This document shows, piece after piece, positions 29,990-33,604 of a DNA stretch of 33,604 nt. The DNA is from Martinezella calliandrae (lineage in GTDB: Bacteria > Pseudomonadota > Alphaproteobacteria > Rhizobiales > Rhizobiaceae), in the NCBI RefSeq assembly GCF_030272695.1, contig NZ_JARFYN010000067.1, positions 1-33,604 on the forward strand. Reading direction: 5' to 3'. The notes beneath the pieces were generated by a model, which worked only from the letters and a program-made list of their open reading frames with translations, ran no database searches and had not been told where the DNA came from. Made by a program: the position numbers and the translations under genes. Position 1 is the first letter of the stretch. Every line of letters starts with the position of its first letter.

Positions 29990-31060
29990 TCAGTTGCGCA
30001 GCAGAGGAAGCAATTGACTGCCCTGCCTCTTGATCTCGGACAGATACGGCGTATCGGAGAGCACGAAGTGGGTGATGCCCAGATCCTGGTATTTGCGCAG
30101 CGAACGGGCGACGTCGCTCGGCGAACCGACCAGCCACGTCGTGCCGGCGCCACCGCCGCCAAACTTGCCGGGCGCGGTATAGAGATTGTCGTCAAGGACA
30201 TCCCCGCGCGTGTTGAGATCGAGCAGCCGCTGCTGGCCGACCGCCACTGCCCGGCCGTGGTCGTTCCAGCCGGCGCCCTTGCCCTTGGCCATTTCGGCGA
30301 CTTTCGCCTCGGCGTCGGCCCAGGCCTCGTCCGTGGTGTTGCGGACCAGCGTTGTGATCCGCAACCCGAATTCCAGTGGAGGAAGGTCACGGTCCAATTG
30401 TCTGCTTAAAGCCCTCAGCCGCTCGATCCGCTCACGAACGCCGTCGAGAGGTTCACCCCAGAAGAGCTGGACATCGGCCTCGGTGGCGGACACGCGCTCG
30501 GCAGACTGCGAGGCTCCGCCGAAATAAAGCTTGGGGTGCTGACGGTCGCCGCGGACCCGGATGCGCGGTTCTACGGTGGATTCGGCGACGCGGAAGTGCT
30601 CGCCGGCATAGGTGACGTTGTCTTCGGTCCACAGTCTGCGAACCAGCCGCATGAATTCCTTGGTGCGGGCGTAGCGGTGCGCCTGATCGCCTTCGCTATC
30701 GCCATAGGCGGCTAGGTTGTCCTGACCCGATACGATATTTACGCGTACGCGCCCGCCGGTCAGCTGGTCTAGCGTCGCCGCAGCGGAGGCAAAATTCGCC
30801 GGCCGCCAATAGCCGGGGCGGATCGCGATGAGCGGCTCGAAGCTGGTGGTTCGCGCCGCAAGCGCGGTCGCGACGGTGAAGGTGTCGGGCCGGCCCCAGC
30901 CAGTGCCGATGAGCGCACCCTTCCAGCCAGCCTCCTCCAGCGCCTTCGCGTGGTCGGAAAGCGTCGCAAGACTATTGTGGTTTTCGACAGAGAGGTCGCC
31001 GCGGTGGCCAGCTTTGATGTCGTTGGGGATATACCAAAGAAATTCGGATTTACTGCTCAT
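29990..31060 (-). CDS. ssuD: FMNH2-dependent alkanesulfonate monooxygenase family (SsuD-like)
   Basis: A 356-residue luciferase-like monooxygenase of the SsuD branch, which uses reduced FMN and O2 to release sulfite from alkanesulfonates. Family marks include the N-terminal FLWYIPN, WKGALIGTG, the LIAIRPGYWRP segment, TLDQLTGGRVRVNIVSGQ, HPKLYFGGASQSAERV and TTWLVGSPSDVARSLRKYQDLGITHFVLSDTPYL. It is a little shorter than E. coli SsuD (about 380). No sulfonate ABC transporter or SsuE-type reductase lies beside it, so substrate is uncertain. The ATG at 31060 has a weak ribosome binding site. Confidence 0.82.
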   Translation of the reverse strand: MSSKSEFLWYIPNDIKAGHRGDLSVENHNSLATLSDHAKALEEAGWKGALIGTGWGRPDTFTVATALAARTTSFEPLIAIRPGYWRPANFASAAATLDQLTGGRVRVNIVSGQDNLAAYGDSEGDQAHRYARTKEFMRLVRRLWTEDNVTYAGEHFRVAESTVEPRIRVRGDRQHPKLYFGGASQSAERVSATEADVQLFWGEPLDGVRERIERLRALSRQLDRDLPPLEFGLRITTLVRNTTDEAWADAEAKVAEMAKGKGAGWNDHGRAVAVGQQRLLDLNTRGDVLDDNLYTAPGKFGGGGAGTTWLVGSPSDVARSLRKYQDLGITHFVLSDTPYLSEIKRQGSQLLPLLRN

Positions 31061-31162
31061 GCTGCGCGCCTGCGGATGGAGGTAGTCTACTAAGATTGTG
31101 GATTATAGAACCGCTGCCGATCGCAAGGGAATTGCAGCCATGCTAGGCGACGCAAGTGAGAA

Positions 31163-31177
31163 TGGAATATTATTCCA
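31163..31177. promoter_or_regulatory. Perfect inverted repeat in the ssuD-SDR divergent region
   Basis: TGGAATATTATTCCA has 7-bp perfect arms around one central base. It lies in an AT-rich patch between two divergent genes (SsuD-like leftward, dehydrogenase rightward), as expected for an operator of an unidentified regulator. Confidence 0.4.
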
Positions 31178-31336
31178 AATTTTGCATGTTTCGATGAATT
31201 TGCCCGCCGTCAGTCTGAAAAGCCACAATAGCCGACAGAGACCGGCATGTCCTTTTTCCCGCGTTGAGGTGCATTTTGTCTGACTCCTTTGCCGGGTCTC
31301 ATTCGTCCTTGTTTCAAGATTGCAAAGGAGAACGTG

Positions 31337-32092
31337 ATGAGCCTGAAGAACAAGTGTGTGGTGGTCACCGGTGGAAGCCGTGGCCTCGGATTGGGACTGG
31401 TGGAAGCTCTCGTTGATGAGGGGGCCAAAGTCTGGGTGGTGGCGCGTAACACCGGCGATCTTGAAAAGGTGCGGATACGGTTGGGGGTGGAGACGGTTTC
31501 GGCCGATATCACCGACGCCTCGGCCGCCAACAGCATCCTCTCGGATGTGCATCCGCAGGTGCTGGTTCTCAACGCCGGGGCGGTGCCGCGCATGGCGCGG
31601 CTCGATTGTACCAGTTGGGAAGACTTCACGGCGACCTGGGACACTGACGTCAAGGGTGGCCTCTATTGGATGCAGGCTGCATTGAATCTACCCCTTGCTC
31701 CGGGCAGCCGGGTGCTGGTGAGCTCGAGCGGCGCGGCAGAACAGGGATCGCCCATGTCGGGTGGCTACGGAGGCGCCAAGCGGATGCTTTGGCTGATGGC
31801 CAAATACGCCAATGGCCTGTCCGAACAGAAGGGTCTTGACATTCGCTTCCAGGCGATAGTGCCTAGGCAGATGGTCGCCGGAACGGGCGTCGGCGGGGCG
31901 GGTTCCAGCGCCTACGCCCTGGCAATGGGAATAGAGCAGGAAGCCTTCCTCGAGCGCTATCCCGCTATGCCGCCACGCCAATTCGGCAACCACGTCGTTC
32001 GGGTTCTGACCGATGCGACATATGAGACAGCGCTTGCAATTGGCATCAGGGGTGACACGGGCATTACAGTTTTGGAAGAACAGGCGGCATGA
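31337..32092 (+). CDS. Short-chain dehydrogenase/reductase
   Basis: A 251-residue SDR-family NAD(P)-dependent oxidoreductase. The cofactor motif is TGGSRGLG (11-18), NAG occurs at 79-81, and the catalytic set is Ser129-131 with Tyr144 and Lys148 (YGGAK). AAAGGAG 6 bases before ATG 31337 sets the start; a GTG one codon earlier is possible. Its TGA overlaps the ATG of the sigma factor gene, so both are expressed together. Substrate unknown. Confidence 0.9.
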   Translation: MSLKNKCVVVTGGSRGLGLGLVEALVDEGAKVWVVARNTGDLEKVRIRLGVETVSADITDASAANSILSDVHPQVLVLNAGAVPRMARLDCTSWEDFTATWDTDVKGGLYWMQAALNLPLAPGSRVLVSSSGAAEQGSPMSGGYGGAKRMLWLMAKYANGLSEQKGLDIRFQAIVPRQMVAGTGVGGAGSSAYALAMGIEQEAFLERYPAMPPRQFGNHVVRVLTDATYETALAIGIRGDTGITVLEEQAA

Positions 32093-32982
32093 ACAAAAAA
32101 CAAACCGCAGGCATCGATCAGGAAAGTTTCCTTGCCATGGTCAGCGAGCTCCGGCCCGAGCTTCATCGCTATTGCGCGCGCCTGACCGGCTCGGTTATCG
32201 ATGGCGAGGACGTGGTCCAGGAGGCAATCGTAAAGGCCTATCAGACCCTTCAGACCTTGAAGGCAGAGGAAGCTTTGCGCGCCTGGATGTTTCGCATCGC
32301 CCATAACCGCGCCCTCGACCTTCTGCGCAGTCGCGCTTTAAGGGCTGCCGAACCGTTGGAGGCGGCCTCGGAGATGCCCGATGAGGAAGCTTCCGATCCC
32401 CTGGAGACGTTGATGCGTCAGGAAGCGATTACAACGGCCGTATCGCGGTTTGTCGAACTTCCGACGATGCAGCGCAGCATCGTCGTCTTGAAAGATGTGC
32501 TCGACCAATCGCTCGATGACATTGCGGGGCTTCTCGAGATTAGCGTCGATGCGGTGAAGGGCCATCTTGCTCGAGGGCGGACACGACTGCGGGAGATCAA
32601 CGCGCGAGCCCCGAAACGTTCGGCCAAGCGAGTGCACTTGGCGGAAAACCAGCGCTTTGTCGAGCTTTTCAACCGGCGTGACTGGGAGAGCCTTCGGGCG
32701 CTCCTCGCCGACGACGTCAAACTGCATCAGGCCACGCATGCGGTCCGCTCAGGAGCCGATGTCGGCATGTTCTTCACGATCTATGCACGGAAAGAAGCAA
32801 TTCACCTGGCTGTCGCATGGCTCGAGGGGCAGGAGGTGATCGCTGTGTTCGAAAATGGTCCGGCGCCAAGGCCGCACCACTTCATGCGGATAGAATGGCG
32901 GGACGGTGAGATCGCCTTTATTCGTGACTATCGTTACGTCCCCTACGTCCTGGAAAGTGCGGAACTGGTTCTCAATGGTTGA
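32089..32982 (+). CDS. ECF-type sigma factor with SnoaL-like C-terminal domain
   Basis: A 297-residue group 4 sigma factor. Region 2 spans about 25-85 (DGEDVVQEAIVKAYQTL, LRAWMFRIAHNRALDLLRS), region 4 about 115-170 (LPTMQRSIVVLKDVLDQSLD followed by DIAGLLEISVDAVKGHLARG), and residues 180-295 form a SnoaL/NTF2-like domain. Sigma factors with such a fused domain (ECF41 and related groups) are usually controlled by it rather than by a separate anti-sigma factor and are often next to oxidoreductase genes. I do not see the DGGGK motif of classic ECF41, so it belongs to a related group. Its gene overlaps the dehydrogenase by ATGA, and its stop codon abuts the stop of the convergent channel gene. 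Confidence 0.87.
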   Translation: MNKKQTAGIDQESFLAMVSELRPELHRYCARLTGSVIDGEDVVQEAIVKAYQTLQTLKAEEALRAWMFRIAHNRALDLLRSRALRAAEPLEAASEMPDEEASDPLETLMRQEAITTAVSRFVELPTMQRSIVVLKDVLDQSLDDIAGLLEISVDAVKGHLARGRTRLREINARAPKRSAKRVHLAENQRFVELFNRRDWESLRALLADDVKLHQATHAVRSGADVGMFFTIYARKEAIHLAVAWLEGQEVIAVFENGPAPRPHHFMRIEWRDGEIAFIRDYRYVPYVLESAELVLNG

Positions 32983-33333
32983 TTATTCCTCGTCGCGCTG
33001 GTCTGTCGCGCCGAGAGCCTTCACCGCAACGGCTGCAACGAGGCCAGTCAGCACGATGCCTGCAAAGCCGATCACCAGTGCCAGCACGCGCGCCGAGACA
33101 TGCTTGGGCGAAAAATCGCCATAGCCGATGGTAAGTCCTGTTACGAAGGTAAAGTAGAGGGCCTCGTCGAGCCGCCAATCCTCTATGCGCCAAATGACAA
33201 GCCCGCATGCAACCATGACCGAGATCACCCCGGACAGGATTGGCCACACCACGCGAAGCTGCTGGAGGAGCGAGACGAAGAACAGGCGCCTCATCTGCTT
33301 CGAGTGCCCCCTTTTTCGTTTTTCTACTGACAC
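32983..33333 (-). CDS. Two-helix potassium channel family protein
   Basis: A 116-residue inner-membrane protein with TM1 (about 30-50), a pore loop with the selectivity filter TIGYGD (68-73) and TM2 (82-103), the minimal K+ channel pore unit that works as a tetramer. There is no cytoplasmic RCK/TrkA domain, so gating is unclear. Start GTG 33333 has AGAGG 9 bases upstream; ATG 33294 is an alternative that would remove a basic N-terminus. It is tail to tail with the sigma factor gene with no spacing. Confidence 0.82.
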   Translation of the reverse strand: MSVEKRKRGHSKQMRRLFFVSLLQQLRVVWPILSGVISVMVACGLVIWRIEDWRLDEALYFTFVTGLTIGYGDFSPKHVSARVLALVIGFAGIVLTGLVAAVAVKALGATDQRDEE

Positions 33334-33472
33334 GACTCTTGACCTCTCTGCGGTTCAGTATCCGGGGAGCCGTGAAGGGAAGGGCTCAATGTGGGAGGCA
33401 ACAGGCTTCAATCTCTTATGTTCGTATTCAAGCCCTTTGGCCATGATTTTTCCTTTTCGACTTTGACGACGA

Positions 33473-33604
33473 ATGCACATGCTTGAAGCTATTGAACAAA
33501 GGAGCAGACAGGGCGTTTTGACGACGGCTGGCATACTCTTATGCGCGGGTTGGGTACCGCATTTCCGTGTGTTCGTCTGGGGCTGCCTCTGTCTAGCTTC
33601 GGGC
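33473..33604 (+). CDS. Possible start of an unidentified gene (runs off the window)
   Basis: An open frame from ATG 33473 (or 33479) continues to the window edge for about 44 codons and contains a hydrophobic stretch (GVLTTAGILLCAGWVP and further Val/Trp/Cys/Leu-rich residues), as in a membrane protein N-terminus. An in-frame TGA lies just upstream, and no good ribosome binding site is seen. Too short to identify; may not be a gene. Confidence 0.2.
   Translation, partial: MHMLEAIEQRSRQGVLTTAGILLCAGWVPHFRVFVWGCLCLASG

Noticed and set aside
31277..31307. Possible ECF41-type promoter TGTC...CGTC upstream of the dehydrogenase-sigma operon
   Set aside because: The spacer is about 20 bases and the -35 TGTCTGA is a partial match, so the pair is not convincing.

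Overview
The window looks like part of a GC-rich alphaproteobacterial genome, most likely from the Rhizobiales (Rhizobium, Sinorhizobium or Agrobacterium relatives). This rests on protein character and gene neighbourhood: a HutC-type regulator beside a polar amino acid ABC transporter, a complete second-type nuo cluster of the kind known from rhizobia, and an EF-G-like protein. I cannot tell chromosome from plasmid. No rRNA, tRNA, CRISPR array, insertion sequence or phage gene was seen.

Region 1 (1-10137) is a catabolic and uptake neighbourhood. It opens with the 3' end of a class III alcohol dehydrogenase, a hairpin and a scrap of a peptide-type ABC binding protein. Next come a ureohydrolase (agmatinase family, minus strand), a frameshifted 5'-truncated polysaccharide deacetylase remnant, and a class I/II aminotransferase (plus strand). 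A four-gene minus-strand unit follows: HutC-type GntR regulator, LysR regulator, NtaA/SnaA-type FMN-dependent monooxygenase and flavin reductase. Divergent from it is a four-gene polar amino acid ABC operon (binding protein, two permeases, ATPase). A HutC-like operator, TTTGTATAGACAAA, overlaps a plausible promoter upstream of the binding protein gene. Together these could take up a nitrogenous, possibly guanidino-containing compound and degrade it by oxidation, transamination and amidine hydrolysis. That pathway is inference.

Region 2 (10138-27080) is a full respiratory complex I cluster with an unusual membrane arm. Plus-strand order is nuoJ, nuoK, an MrpD-type antiporter subunit (487 aa), a two-helix small protein (84 aa), a second antiporter subunit with a NuoL-like C-terminal extension (591 aa), then nuoM, N, A, B, C, D, E, F and G. 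On the opposite strand, converging on nuoG, lie nuoH, nuoI and a CBS-pair protein. All fourteen subunit types are covered, but there are four antiporter-like subunits rather than three. The lateral-helix segment of the 591-aa protein is about 24-29 residues longer than in the canonical NuoL sequences I remember. NuoG carries an extra four-cysteine cluster motif. This is the most interesting system in the window: a four-pump complex I variant. Complex I cassettes with a fourth pumping subunit have been described before, so the general idea is not new. The specific features here (companion 84-aa protein, Asn in place of the TM7 Lys, extra NuoG cluster, CBS partner) deserve attention.

Region 3 (27081-33604) holds assorted genes: an EF-G-like GTPase with degenerate G2 and G3 motifs, a small hypothetical protein, an SsuD-type FMNH2-dependent monooxygenase (minus), a short-chain dehydrogenase translationally coupled to an ECF-type sigma factor with a SnoaL-like C-terminal domain, and a two-helix potassium channel. 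The end of the window has only a short open frame running off the edge.
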